The position numbers and the translations under genes are program-made. The notes under the pieces are model-generated. The model was not told the origin of the DNA and did no database searches. It worked only from the letters and a program-made list of their open reading frames with translations. 64,000 nt of DNA, from positions 1 to 64,000 of the forward strand of contig CATYJC010000001.1 in NCBI GenBank assembly GCA_958407555.1, written 5' to 3'. The stretch comes from an uncultured Collinsella sp. Its GTDB lineage: Bacteria > Actinomycetota > Coriobacteriia > Coriobacteriales > Coriobacteriaceae. Below are positions 32,143 to 40,141 of the stretch, piece by piece (position 1 is the first letter of the stretch; each line of letters starts with the position of its first letter).

Positions 32143-33399
32143 ATGGCATTGCAGTTTACAGAGCGCGAGTTTATACCCGTGCTGCTCGGCGGCGATATCA
32201 ACGCCTATTCGGTGGCGCGCGCCTTCTACGAGGAGTATCAGGTCAAGAGTCTGGTCTTTGGCAAGTATCATACGGGTCCTGCATACCGCAGCCAGATTAT
32301 CGACTATACGCCCAATGTGGATATCGATACCATGCCGGTCATGATCGAGACCGTCAACGGCATTGCGCAGGCCAATCCCGATAAGAAGATTATTCTGATG
32401 GGCTGCGGCGATAACTACGTCGCGCTTGCCGCACAGGCTCAGGATGCCGGCCAGCTTGCCTCCAACGTCATCGCGCCCTATGCGCCCTACAGCATGCTCG
32501 AGCAGTGCCAGAAGAAGGAGATCTTCTACGAGCTGTGCGAGAAGCACGGTGTGCCCTATCCGCACACGTTTACCTTTACCATGGCGATGCTCAACGCCCA
32601 GGGCGAGGCTTCCGCCGAGGTGCTCGACCAGATCGACTTCCCCTTCCCGATGATTCTGAAGCCCTCTGACGGCATTATGTGGTGGGAGCACGAGTTCGAG
32701 GGCCAGAAGAAGGCCTACGAGATTGCCGATCGCGCCGAGCTGGAGCAGGTCATTCGCGATGTGTATATGAGCGGCTACACCGACGACCTGATTCTGCAGG
32801 ACCGCGTGCCCGGCAACGACGAGTACATGCGCGTACTGACCAGTTATTCCGATCGCAACGGCAAGGTTCGCATGATGTGCCTGGGTCACGTGCTGCTCGA
32901 GGAGCATCAGCCCCATGGTGTCGGCAACCACGCCTGCATCATCACTGAGCCCAACGACAAGCTCATGGGTGGCGTGCGCAAGTTGCTCGAAGATCTCAAG
33001 TTTACGGGTTTCTCCAACTTTGACGTCAAGTACGACGAGCGCGACGGTTCGTTTAAGTTCTTCGACTTCAACACCCGCCAGGGCCGCAGTAACTACTACG
33101 TTACCAACAGCGGCTTTAACGTTGCCAAGTACGTGGTGGATGAGTACGTGTACAACCGCCCGTTTGAGCCGGAGTTCGTGACTGCGCAGGACGAGGCGCT
33201 GTGGATGGTTGTCCCCATGGGCGTCGTTGACAAGTACGTCAAGGACCCCGAGTTGCGTGCGAAGGCGCATCGTCTGGCCAAGGAGGGCAAGGCTGCCGAT
33301 CCTTCGTTTATGAAGGGCGACTTTGTCTTTAACCGCTGGCTGCGCATGTGGCACACCAAGTTGCGTCACTTTAAGCTGTTCAAGACGTATTACAAATAG
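32143..33399 (+). CDS. ATP-grasp carboxylate-amine ligase, possible D-aspartate ligase
   Basis: 418 residues. The N-terminal pre-ATP-grasp region (IPVLLGGDINAYSVARAFYE) leads to the ATP-grasp core: FPMILKPSDGIMWWEHEFEG (ATP-binding Lys), then LILQDRVPGNDEYM and the Mg-binding FKFFDFNTRQGRSNYYV. This is the pattern of ligases that join an amino acid to a carboxylate, such as the D-aspartate ligase that builds peptidoglycan cross-bridges. An Asp/Glu racemase gene follows 85 bases downstream on the same strand, which would supply a D-acidic amino acid. The substrate is inferred from this pairing. The start follows AGGAAG. Confidence 0.7.
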   Translation: MALQFTEREFIPVLLGGDINAYSVARAFYEEYQVKSLVFGKYHTGPAYRSQIIDYTPNVDIDTMPVMIETVNGIAQANPDKKIILMGCGDNYVALAAQAQDAGQLASNVIAPYAPYSMLEQCQKKEIFYELCEKHGVPYPHTFTFTMAMLNAQGEASAEVLDQIDFPFPMILKPSDGIMWWEHEFEGQKKAYEIADRAELEQVIRDVYMSGYTDDLILQDRVPGNDEYMRVLTSYSDRNGKVRMMCLGHVLLEEHQPHGVGNHACIITEPNDKLMGGVRKLLEDLKFTGFSNFDVKYDERDGSFKFFDFNTRQGRSNYYVTNSGFNVAKYVVDEYVYNRPFEPEFVTAQDEALWMVVPMGVVDKYVKDPELRAKAHRLAKEGKAADPSFMKGDFVFNRWLRMWHTKLRHFKLFKTYYK

Positions 33400-33484
33400 G
33401 ATGAACGTCGCGCCCGCCCGGTTTGTATCGGGCGGGCGCGGGTATGATACGCGCAATGGTGCGAGCGTTACCAAGGAGGCGGCG

Positions 33485-34231
33485 ATGGAAAAACTGGGAG
33501 TTATCGGCGGTATGGGCGCCGAGGCCACGTCGTATTACTACGACCAGGTGGTGCGTCACACGGCGGCCGCCTGCGATCAGGAGCATATCGACATGGTGGT
33601 GCTCTCTAAGTCGACCATGCCCGACCGTACGCTGGCCATCAAGACCGGCGAGCATGCCGAGTTGCTGGCGACCATGAAGGAATGTGCGCAGGCGCTCGAG
33701 GGGCTGGGCTGTGCGCACATTGCCATTCCCTGCAACACGTCACACTACTTCTACGACCAGATCCAGTCGTTTACCAAGGTGCCGATTATCCATATGCCGC
33801 GCGAGTCGGTTCGCTATGCCCTGGCGGGCGCGGTGATGGGGGAGTGCGAGTTCGACCCCAACTTGAGCATGCCGGCCGAGCCGGTGCGCAAGATCGGCAT
33901 TATGGGTACCGACGGCACCGTGGGCGCCGGCGTCTACGGGCGCGAGTGCGAGGCGGCAGGTGCCGAAGTCGTCTACCCCAGCGAGAAGCGTCAGGCCGAC
34001 GTGATGTCGCTCATCTACGATGACGTGAAGGCAGGACGCGAGCCCGATATGGATAAGTTCGATCGTGTGATGTGGGAGTTCGCTCGCAGCGGCTGCGATC
34101 GCGTCATCCTGGCCTGCACTGAGCTCTCGGTGCTGCAAAAGTACCGAGAGATGCCCGAGATCACTCTCGACGCTATGGACGTCCTGGTACGCGAGTCCAT
34201 TATCCGTAGCGGAGCCCCCTACCGCCTGTAG
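33485..34231 (+). CDS. Aspartate/glutamate racemase
   Basis: 248 residues of the cofactor-independent Asp/Glu racemase fold. The two catalytic cysteines are visible: IAIPCNTSHYFYDQI in the first half and VILACTELSVL in the second. The start MEKLGVIGGMGAEATSYYY is the family's typical first strand and glycine loop. Similarity is to RacD-type aspartate racemase rather than MurI. The ATG at 33485 follows AAGGAGG. Together with the preceding ATP-grasp ligase it suggests D-aspartate incorporation into the wall. Confidence 0.85.
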   Translation: MEKLGVIGGMGAEATSYYYDQVVRHTAAACDQEHIDMVVLSKSTMPDRTLAIKTGEHAELLATMKECAQALEGLGCAHIAIPCNTSHYFYDQIQSFTKVPIIHMPRESVRYALAGAVMGECEFDPNLSMPAEPVRKIGIMGTDGTVGAGVYGRECEAAGAEVVYPSEKRQADVMSLIYDDVKAGREPDMDKFDRVMWEFARSGCDRVILACTELSVLQKYREMPEITLDAMDVLVRESIIRSGAPYRL

Positions 34232-34290
34232 CCCTCGACCTGCCAAAAAGGGACAGGTTTATTTTGGTAGGTTTTATCTTGGAAAACAGT

Positions 34291-34325
34291 AAGGCCCCGG
34301 CTCGTTTGATGCGAGCCGGGGCCTT
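34291..34325. terminator. Bidirectional terminator
   Basis: Fourteen perfect base pairs AAGGCCCCGGCTCG (34291-34304) with CGAGCCGGGGCCTT (34312-34325). It serves the racemase on the plus strand and the ECF transporter operon on the minus strand. Confidence 0.88.
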
Positions 34326-34355
34326 TTACGTTTGTCGGTTGCCGGTGACGATGGG

Positions 34356-35102
34356 TTAGAACAGGAAGCCGAGGACGATGAGGGCAATGCTGACAATAAG
34401 TATGGCAATGTCCAGACCCTTGATGGGGTAGCGCTTGTACGAGCTCGCGCGCGTACGCAGGTAGAAGCCACGTTGCTCTGCCGCCAAGGCCGTGGCATCG
34501 GTTTTACCCACGCTCGAGATCAGTAGCGGCACGCACAGCGGCAGCATGAGTTTGAGCTTCTTGATGGGGTTCTTGGTGTCATACTCGACGCCGCGTGCGG
34601 TCTGCGCCTCCATGATGGCGTTCATCTCCTGGCCAAACACCGGCACAAAGCGCAGTGCCGTGGTAAAGGTGAAGGCGTAGCGATACGGCACGTGCAACAC
34701 CTCCACGCAGGCGTTGGCAAGGTCGTTGAGCTTGGTCACCATGAGCATCAGGATGAGTGGTAGCGCTACGCCCAGCAGGCGCAGGCATGCCTTGGAGCCG
34801 GTGATGAGACCCGTGTCGGTAACGAAGCCCCACACGATGTTGCCATCGCGCATAAAAGCCAGCTGCAGCACCAGCATGATGAACGCGAGCGGAATCAGCA
34901 GCTTGAGCAGCGCGAGCAGGCGGTCGACGACACCGGTGTAGGCTCCCAGCGCGAGCGTGAGCGCCAGAAAGCCCAGCAGTGCCATATAGGTGTCGGACAA
35001 GAAAATGCCGATGATGATGGCGGCGGCGAGGCCCAGTTTGATGACGGGGTTCAGGCGGTGTAGCAGCGTGTGACCCGGCATGTAGTCGATGACGTTAACC
35101 AC
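34356..35102 (-). CDS. ecfT: ECF transporter transmembrane (T) component
   Basis: 248 residues with about five membrane helices. Start DYMPGHTLLHRLNPVIKLG matches the conserved EcfT/CbiQ N-terminus. The two coupling motifs that grip the ATPases are recognisable: EAQTARGVEY and AAEQRGFYLR. The GTG at 35102 overlaps the EcfA stop by 8 bases and is the only start that keeps the family N-terminus; an ATG at 35147 lies inside ecfA. It moves the substrate-loaded S component when EcfA hydrolyses ATP. Confidence 0.88.
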   Translation of the reverse strand: MVNVIDYMPGHTLLHRLNPVIKLGLAAAIIIGIFLSDTYMALLGFLALTLALGAYTGVVDRLLALLKLLIPLAFIMLVLQLAFMRDGNIVWGFVTDTGLITGSKACLRLLGVALPLILMLMVTKLNDLANACVEVLHVPYRYAFTFTTALRFVPVFGQEMNAIMEAQTARGVEYDTKNPIKKLKLMLPLCVPLLISSVGKTDATALAAEQRGFYLRTRASSYKRYPIKGLDIAILIVSIALIVLGFLF

Positions 35103-36846
35103 GGCGGACCATCTCCTCGGTAATGCGAACGATATCAGTGACCTCACTCACCTGCGTAAAGGCGAGCGAGACGGTAGATGCCAGACGGCGCGAGAGTTCG
35201 ATGACCTGGGGCGGCTCAACGTAGGCTTGCTGCATGAGTTCGATGTTCGAGAACAGTTCGTGCGTGCGGCCCCGGTCGAGGATGCGACCGTTGGCCATCA
35301 CCACGATGCGTTCGGCAAAGTCGGAAACGACTTCCATGTCGTGACAGACCATGATGACGGCGCAACCGCGCTCGGCCATGGTGCGCACCGTTTCCATCAC
35401 AGTCATGCACTCGCGGTAGTCCAGACCGCTCGTAGGCTCGTCGAGCACCACGATCTTGGGCTCGACCACTACAACGGAGGCGAGTGCCACCATCTGGCGC
35501 TGGCCGCGCGACAGCGAGAACGGTGCCTCGTCGTCGGGCAGACCAAAGCGGTCGATGACCAGCCGGGCGCGACGCAGGGCTTCGGCGCGGTCGATGCCGG
35601 CAAGTTCTAGACCAAAGGCGACCTCGTCGAGCACGGTGTCTTTACAGATTTGGCGGTCGGGGTTCTGGAAAAGCGTTGCCACTTCGCGTGCGATGCGGCT
35701 CGTGGGAACCGATGCCGTGTCCAAGCCCGTAACGCGTACGCTGCCCGATGCGGGCCTGAGCAAACCCGTGAGCAGTTTGGTGAGCGTGGTTTTGCCGGCT
35801 CCGTTTTGGCCGACAATGCCCACGAGCTCGCCGGGGTAGAGCGTCAAGTTGAGGTCGTGGACGGCGGCGCCTCCATGGGGGTAGGAAAACTCGACATGGT
35901 CAAAGGTGAGCACCGGCTCGGCGTCTTTCGCATGCGGGCGCAGCGACGGTGCGTGCGGGGAGCCGGCTGGCGCCTGGGTATCACTTGTCGCACGGTCGGG
36001 GTCGACGATTTCCGTGATCAGGCGTTCTGCTTCGTCGACATCCAGGCAGGGCGTGCCGCTTACCAGGCCATCTGCCTCGAGACTGTTGAAGATGCGCGTG
36101 ACGCGCGGGCAATCGACACCGATGGCGCGAAGCTTGTCGGTGTGCGCAAAGACCTCGTGCGGCTCACCTTGCAGCGCGATTTGGCCGTGATCGAGCACCA
36201 ACACACGGTTGCAGTACTCCGAAAGCAAGGCGACCTTTTGCTCAACAACGACGATGGTGATGCCGAGCGTGCGGTTTGCCTCACGCAGTGTCTCGAAGAC
36301 CAAGGTGGAACTGGCGGGGTCGAGTGCTGCGGTTGGCTCATCGAGCACTAAGACGCGCGGGCGCATGGCGAGGATGGCAGCGATGGCTACCTTTTGCTTT
36401 TGGCCGCCCGAGAGGGTGGCAATCTCGCGGTCGCGCAGGTCGCTAATGCCGACGGTCTTAAGCGTCTCGCTCACGCGCTGCTCGATTTGGTCGTGCGGAA
36501 CGCCAAAGTTCTCGAGACCAAAGAGCATTTCATCCTCAACGACCGAAGCGACCATCTGCGTGTCGATGTCTTGCAGCACGCTGCCGACAATCTGCGATAT
36601 GTCGGTGAGCGAGACCTCGCAGGTGTCGTGGCCGTCAACTAACACGGAGCCATAAAAGGCGCCGGTGTAGTGGTGAGGCACGGCGCCCGACAGACAGGCG
36701 GCAAGTGTGGACTTGCCGGCGCCCGAGGGCCCGATGATGCCGATGAAATCTCCCTTGTTCACGCTGAACGAGACGTGGCTGAGCGCCTGCTCGGTTTGCG
36801 CGCCATAGGAGAACGAGACATCGTCGACGTTGATGATCGTTTCCAT
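35095..36846 (-). CDS. ecfA: ECF transporter fused double ATPase (EcfA1-EcfA2)
   Basis: 583 residues containing two ABC ATPase domains. Domain 1: Walker A GPSGAGKST, signature LSGGQKQKV, Walker B VLVLDEPTAALD. Domain 2: GQNGAGKTT, LSRGQRQMV, IVVLDEPTSGLD. The second signature has Arg in place of the usual Gly, which may make one ATP site less active. The two halves, separate genes in many bacteria, are fused here by a ~60-residue linker. It powers uptake together with the T component (overlapping downstream) and the S component (upstream). The operon leader predicts tryptophan as substrate. Confidence 0.9.
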   Translation of the reverse strand: METIINVDDVSFSYGAQTEQALSHVSFSVNKGDFIGIIGPSGAGKSTLAACLSGAVPHHYTGAFYGSVLVDGHDTCEVSLTDISQIVGSVLQDIDTQMVASVVEDEMLFGLENFGVPHDQIEQRVSETLKTVGISDLRDREIATLSGGQKQKVAIAAILAMRPRVLVLDEPTAALDPASSTLVFETLREANRTLGITIVVVEQKVALLSEYCNRVLVLDHGQIALQGEPHEVFAHTDKLRAIGVDCPRVTRIFNSLEADGLVSGTPCLDVDEAERLITEIVDPDRATSDTQAPAGSPHAPSLRPHAKDAEPVLTFDHVEFSYPHGGAAVHDLNLTLYPGELVGIVGQNGAGKTTLTKLLTGLLRPASGSVRVTGLDTASVPTSRIAREVATLFQNPDRQICKDTVLDEVAFGLELAGIDRAEALRRARLVIDRFGLPDDEAPFSLSRGQRQMVALASVVVVEPKIVVLDEPTSGLDYRECMTVMETVRTMAERGCAVIMVCHDMEVVSDFAERIVVMANGRILDRGRTHELFSNIELMQQAYVEPPQVIELSRRLASTVSLAFTQVSEVTDIVRITEEMVRRG

Positions 36847-36866
36847 GGATACCTTTCATAGTCATC

Positions 36867-36906
36867 GGGGACGTTCTTACATGACTGGTCGTTTAGGAAC
36901 GTCCCC
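36867..36906. repeat. Hairpin in the gap between S component and EcfA
   Basis: Perfect 10-base arms GGGGACGTTC (36867-36876) and GAACGTCCCC (36897-36906) around a 20-base loop. It begins with a GGGAC core shared with other intergenic hairpins in the window (near 34251, 56653 and 61716). Confidence 0.5.
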
Positions 36907-36952
36907 AAATGCTCGTTGTTTGGGACAGTCTTTGGTGGTAAAGCCGGGCAGG

Positions 36953-37522
36953 TTAGTTGAGCTTAAGGGCCTTCTGGATGGGCAGGTAAAGGGCGCCGAC
37001 CAGAATTGCGTTAAACACGGCGGTCATGGCGACGACGGGCAGCATGGCTGCGGCGAGCTCGCCCACAACGCCGAGCATGGCCATCTTGATGACCATGAAG
37101 ATGACGCCCGAGACAAAGGTGGTCACGAATGTTGCGACGATGGCGATGACGGGCTTAACCTGGCCGTCCTTGGCGGTGGCGTTGACAATGACGGCCATGA
37201 GCATAGCGGCGATGCCTTCGGCGGCAAAATCGACAAACGGCGAGGTGGTAGTGATCTGGATCACGGCCGCCGAGATGAGACCAATGACGAGCGCCTGGCC
37301 AATGTTGGGACGAACGACCAGGATGGTGAGGCAGAAAGCCGAGATGATGAACTCGGGGCTGATCATGCCGCCCGAGATGCCCGAGATTGCCTTGCCGACG
37401 GTGAAGTTGAGGATGAAGCCGGCGGCAAGCAGGATGGCGAGCAGGACAAGGGCGCGGATATCGAGTTTGCCGCGGTCGGCGGTCTGGACGGTGCGGGGCT
37501 GGGCGGTGGTGTTCTGAGACAT
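36953..37522 (-). CDS. ECF transporter substrate-binding (S) component, predicted tryptophan-specific
   Basis: 189 residues, six predicted membrane helices (first LVLLAILLAAGFILNFTVG, last ILVGALYLPIQKALK). Size, topology and the position before EcfA and EcfT identify it as the S component. The upstream leader encodes a peptide with three consecutive Trp codons and a terminator/antiterminator, so the regulated ligand is charged tRNA-Trp and the imported compound is most simply tryptophan. This specificity is inferred from regulation, not from the binding residues. Start at 37522 follows AAAGGA. The longer in-frame reading would run through the terminator and is rejected. Confidence 0.83.
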   Translation of the reverse strand: MSQNTTAQPRTVQTADRGKLDIRALVLLAILLAAGFILNFTVGKAISGISGGMISPEFIISAFCLTILVVRPNIGQALVIGLISAAVIQITTTSPFVDFAAEGIAAMLMAVIVNATAKDGQVKPVIAIVATFVTTFVSGVIFMVIKMAMLGVVGELAAAMLPVVAMTAVFNAILVGALYLPIQKALKLN

Positions 37523-37568
37523 GGTGAAAGTCCTTTCGAAATGGGGAGTGTAAGAGAAAAACGGAGGC

Positions 37569-37698
37569 GCGTGATGCGAATGCGATCGGGCTCGAGATAG
37601 AAAAAGGCCCCCGGTCGAAACCGGAGGCCTTCCAATCACCTAGAGCGCAAAAACAGGCGTGAGGGACTCACTTTCGACCGATCGTATTCGCATCACGC
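37569..37698. repeat. 21-base inverted repeat flanking the attenuator
   Basis: Arms 37569-37589 and 37678-37698 match at 20 of 21 positions. One arm is the leader-peptide coding segment just after the Trp codons, the other lies beyond the terminator and exists only in read-through RNA. Confidence 0.7.
37601..37631 (-). terminator. Attenuator terminator of the Trp leader
   Basis: On the minus strand AAGGCCUCCGGU pairs with ACCGGGGGCCUU (12 pairs, one G-U) around a UUCG loop, followed by five U. Nine bases of this stem-loop, CGGTCGAAA (37612-37620 plus strand), are complementary to the end of the leader peptide gene (37672-37680), giving a competing antiterminator. Confidence 0.85.
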
Positions 37699-37736
37699 CA
37701 CCACCAGTTGTTGAGGGACTTCATCGTGTTCTTCAT
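37668..37736 (-). CDS. Tryptophan leader peptide (Trp-Trp-Trp)
   Basis: A 22-residue open frame, MKNTMKSLNNWWWRDANTIG plus Arg-Lys, ending in TGA. AAGGAG lies 8 bases before the ATG. Codons 11-13 are three consecutive TGG (37698-37706). The segment CGGTCGAAA near its end can pair with the downstream terminator stem. Stalling at Trp codons would leave that segment free and prevent termination; completing the peptide would cover it and allow termination. A GGCGTGA/TCACGCC pairing (37693-37699 with 37656-37662) gives the third alternative helix of a classical attenuator. Confidence 0.85.
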   Translation of the reverse strand: MKNTMKSLNNWWWRDANTIGRK

Positions 37737-37794
37737 CTTGGTGGCTCCTTTTGTGATGCCTTGGCGCGGTTGCACCTCGTTGCTGTTGCGCTGC

Positions 37795-37800
37795 ACTATA
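37795..37800 (-). promoter_or_regulatory. Probable -10 box of the Trp leader transcript
   Basis: TATAGT on the minus strand, about 59 bases before the leader ATG. The -35 region is not convincing. Confidence 0.4.
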
Positions 37801-37880
37801 GCACAGCGAAGTGTGTGCGGGGAAATCTTTTTTTGAAAAGATTTCGGCGGCGTTTCCTGCCGGTCAAAAGGGCAGGCTGA

Positions 37881-37912
37881 GCGGGCGGGATGACTCATGC
37901 GACCCCGCCCGT
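37881..37912 (-). terminator. Hairpin after the C69 dipeptidase
   Basis: GCGGGCGGG (37881-37889) pairs with CCCGCCCGT (37904-37912), one G-U. No T run follows directly on the minus strand. Confidence 0.5.
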
Positions 37913-37931
37913 CTCTCGGAACGTGAGGGTC

Positions 37932-39731
37932 TTAGGCCTTCTTGCGACGATAGAGCACGAAGCCGCAGACACCGATGATGACGATGGCGACAACGGCCAT
38001 GGCGGCCATGTTGTTGCCCTCGGACTTCTCCTCGGTCGCCTCTTCCTCAACCTCGGGCTCGGCAACGTCCTCATCGGAGAGGGCCTCGTCGGCGTAGGTG
38101 ATGGACTCGACTAGGCAGTCGTTGTCGGCATCGTAGTCACTCGGGACGAACTCCTCGGAGAAGTCGCCCTCCTTGAGGTAGTCGCGCATCTCCTCGAGCA
38201 TGGCCTTGCACTTGACGTAGGTGTTCTTGGTCGCTGCCTTGCCGGCCTTGTTGGCCAGGGCGGTCCGAGCCTCGGTGTCCTCGGCGGCCTGCATGGCCTC
38301 GTCGACGGTCAGGTTCTGCTCGATGAGCTCCTTCTGCAGGGCGTCGAGGTAGGCGCGGACGCCGGCGGCGCAGTGGTCGCGGTTCTCATAGGCGAGCGTG
38401 TTGATGTCCATGAGGACGTAGTTGACGGAGTTCTTGGGCTCCTCGTTGTTCACGACGTCTTCCTCTTCACAGTGATCGAAGGAGACATCCTGATCGCTGA
38501 AGTAGGGGCTGACCTCGGTGAGCAGTGCGGAATAAAGGGGGATAGCGACGGAGAACTCGGCGTTGGAGAGCATCTCCCACTGGATGGTCGCGATCTCGGG
38601 ATCCATGCCGTGACGGATCTGGAAGGTGTGGATTTCGGTGTTGCGGTTGGAGCCGATGGCATAGGCGCCGTCGGTGTTGGCGTTGAGGCCGGCGACATTC
38701 TCGCCGCGAGCGGCGAAGGAACGAATCATCTCAAAGGTGTTCCAGTCGGATTTGCCGGGCGTAAAGAACAGCGGCTGCATCTCGTGGACCAGGGCGCCGG
38801 TCGTGGCACGAGCGTCTTCGCGCTCGTCCTTGACGATCTCGTAGTCGGTGCCCTCGGTAAGCGGAGCCATGAAGTAATCGCGGCCCTGGACATAGCGCGA
38901 CCACTGGTGCATACCGGCCTCGCTAATCTCCTCACCGTAAGTCTTGGCGACGTCGAACTTGCCGTCGGTGTACTCGGCAAAGCCCTTCTCCTTAGGCATG
39001 GACTCGATGCCTTCGGAGTGGAGGCAGTTCTCGGTGTCGTCGAGGTCGACGTCATAGGTGAGGTTGCCGATGTTGGGATTGAGCGAGGCGATATCGTCGG
39101 TGAGCCTCATGGCAATCCACTGATGGCCGGAAAGCGCTGCAAACAGCCAGGTCTCGTTGTTGTCGGCAATGATGATCTGGTCGTTGGAGCAGACGCCCTG
39201 CTCGTCAATCAGGCTGCCGAGGAGCTCGACACCCTCGCGGGCCGTGGCGCTCTCGCCCAGAATGACGCTGGCGTAGTTGTACTCGCCGATGCCGGTCTCC
39301 TCGGTGACGGGGTCGGCTTCCTCTGCCTTCTCGTTATAGGAGGTGCTCAGCGTGGCAGAGCAGGAAACGCCCTTCTCGTTGATGCCAGCCTCGGAATATG
39401 CATCGTAACGATCTTCCCACTGAGAGGGGTTGTCGCGAACGAAGGTGTAGCGGTAGGTTGCGCCCTTGGACTTGTACTCAAAGCCGGACTCGATCGAGGT
39501 GTACTTGCTGCCGTCCTTGTGTGCGGGCTCGATGCCAAAGTGCTTGATGTAGCGCGGGCCGAAGTCCTCGGAGCGGCCGTAGTACGTGTTGCCGTCTGCC
39601 GTGAGCTGGCTGCCCATGTAGATCTGGGTGCAAGCGAGCGCCGAAGTCGGCATGGCCATAATGGCCGCTGCTCCAAATGCAAGGCCGCAGCCAAGCTTCT
39701 TGAGCGTGTTGACAGGATGAGTAAACCTCAT
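37932..39731 (-). CDS. Secreted, membrane-anchored C69-family dipeptidase
   Basis: 599 residues. The signal peptide ends at SALA, and the mature chain would begin with Cys in ACTQIYMGSQLTADGNTYYG. That is the N-terminal nucleophile of the Ntn-hydrolase C69 (PepD) family. GRSEDFGPRYIKHFG and NEKGVSCSATLSTSYNEK are conserved core segments. A C-terminal Glu-rich stretch leads to a membrane helix (MAAMAVVAIVIIGVCGFVLY) and RRKKA, anchoring the enzyme outside the cell. The ATG at 39731 follows GGAGGG; an upstream in-frame ATG at 39791 would bury the signal peptide. It probably trims peptides at the cell surface. Confidence 0.87.
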   Translation of the reverse strand: MRFTHPVNTLKKLGCGLAFGAAAIMAMPTSALACTQIYMGSQLTADGNTYYGRSEDFGPRYIKHFGIEPAHKDGSKYTSIESGFEYKSKGATYRYTFVRDNPSQWEDRYDAYSEAGINEKGVSCSATLSTSYNEKAEEADPVTEETGIGEYNYASVILGESATAREGVELLGSLIDEQGVCSNDQIIIADNNETWLFAALSGHQWIAMRLTDDIASLNPNIGNLTYDVDLDDTENCLHSEGIESMPKEKGFAEYTDGKFDVAKTYGEEISEAGMHQWSRYVQGRDYFMAPLTEGTDYEIVKDEREDARATTGALVHEMQPLFFTPGKSDWNTFEMIRSFAARGENVAGLNANTDGAYAIGSNRNTEIHTFQIRHGMDPEIATIQWEMLSNAEFSVAIPLYSALLTEVSPYFSDQDVSFDHCEEEDVVNNEEPKNSVNYVLMDINTLAYENRDHCAAGVRAYLDALQKELIEQNLTVDEAMQAAEDTEARTALANKAGKAATKNTYVKCKAMLEEMRDYLKEGDFSEEFVPSDYDADNDCLVESITYADEALSDEDVAEPEVEEEATEEKSEGNNMAAMAVVAIVIIGVCGFVLYRRKKA

Positions 39732-40039
39732 GATCCCTCCCAACTGTTGAAACCCCGCGAAACCGTACGGAGCTTCAGCTAATAAATACATCTACTAGCC
39801 TAAAGGAAGTGTAAAGAGTATTCATTTGACAAAAGGATTTACTCGATGAGCGCGAAGAAATATACGATGAGCGGATAATAATACTCATTTTATAGCTTTA
39901 GTTAAATAAAGGCACCCTGCATTTACTATAGCTGAATAAAGCGCCAGGCAGTGCTCAAAAAGGAAACTCTCCCGCTGTTTAGGATTTGCATAAACAGCGG
40001 GAGAGTCGATAACTGGATGAATATCATACCAATGTGGAT
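39732..40039. other. AT-rich intergenic region with repeats
   Basis: About 310 bases. Holds the C69 promoter region, an imperfect tandem repeat built on TAGYTRAATAAAG (39900-39910 and 39931-39941 approximately), and the long hairpin at 39967-40005. No further gene is visible. Confidence 0.45.
39967..40005 (-). terminator. Terminator of the lipid kinase/microprotein operon
   Basis: Fifteen perfect base pairs CTCTCCCGCTGTTTA (39967-39981) with TAAACAGCGGGAGAG (39991-40005). TTTCCTTTTT follows on the minus strand, after the microprotein stop codon. Confidence 0.8.
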
Positions 40040-40132
40040 TTACTTCTTTCGGCGATGAATCACATTGATAGCGTAACCGACGAGCATGGCCAAGACGATG
40101 ACGATAAAGCCAATCAGGGGATTGTCGTTCAT
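40040..40132 (-). CDS. 30-residue single-helix membrane microprotein
   Basis: Sequence begins MNDNPLIGFIVIVLAMLVGY and ends with Ala-Ile-Asn-Val-Ile-His-Arg-Arg-Lys-Lys. One membrane helix with a basic C-terminus, so the N-terminus is expected outside. A strong ribosome site (AGGAGG, 5 bases before ATG) directly overlaps the end of the lipid kinase gene. The operon terminator follows 35 bases after the stop. Its strong translation signals and placement argue that it is real. Function unknown; regulation of the kinase is one possibility. Confidence 0.7.
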   Translation of the reverse strand: MNDNPLIGFIVIVLAMLVGYAINVIHRRKK

Positions 40133-40141
40133 GGGGTCCTC

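Noticed and set aside
37523..37639. Longer reading of the ECF S component from 37639
   Set aside because: The extension would be coded by the terminator and spacer; the ATG at 37522 has AAAGGA and the membrane start.
37668..37898. 76-residue frame including the Trp leader peptide
   Set aside because: Only the last 22 codons follow a ribosome site; the rest lies upstream of or across the probable promoter.
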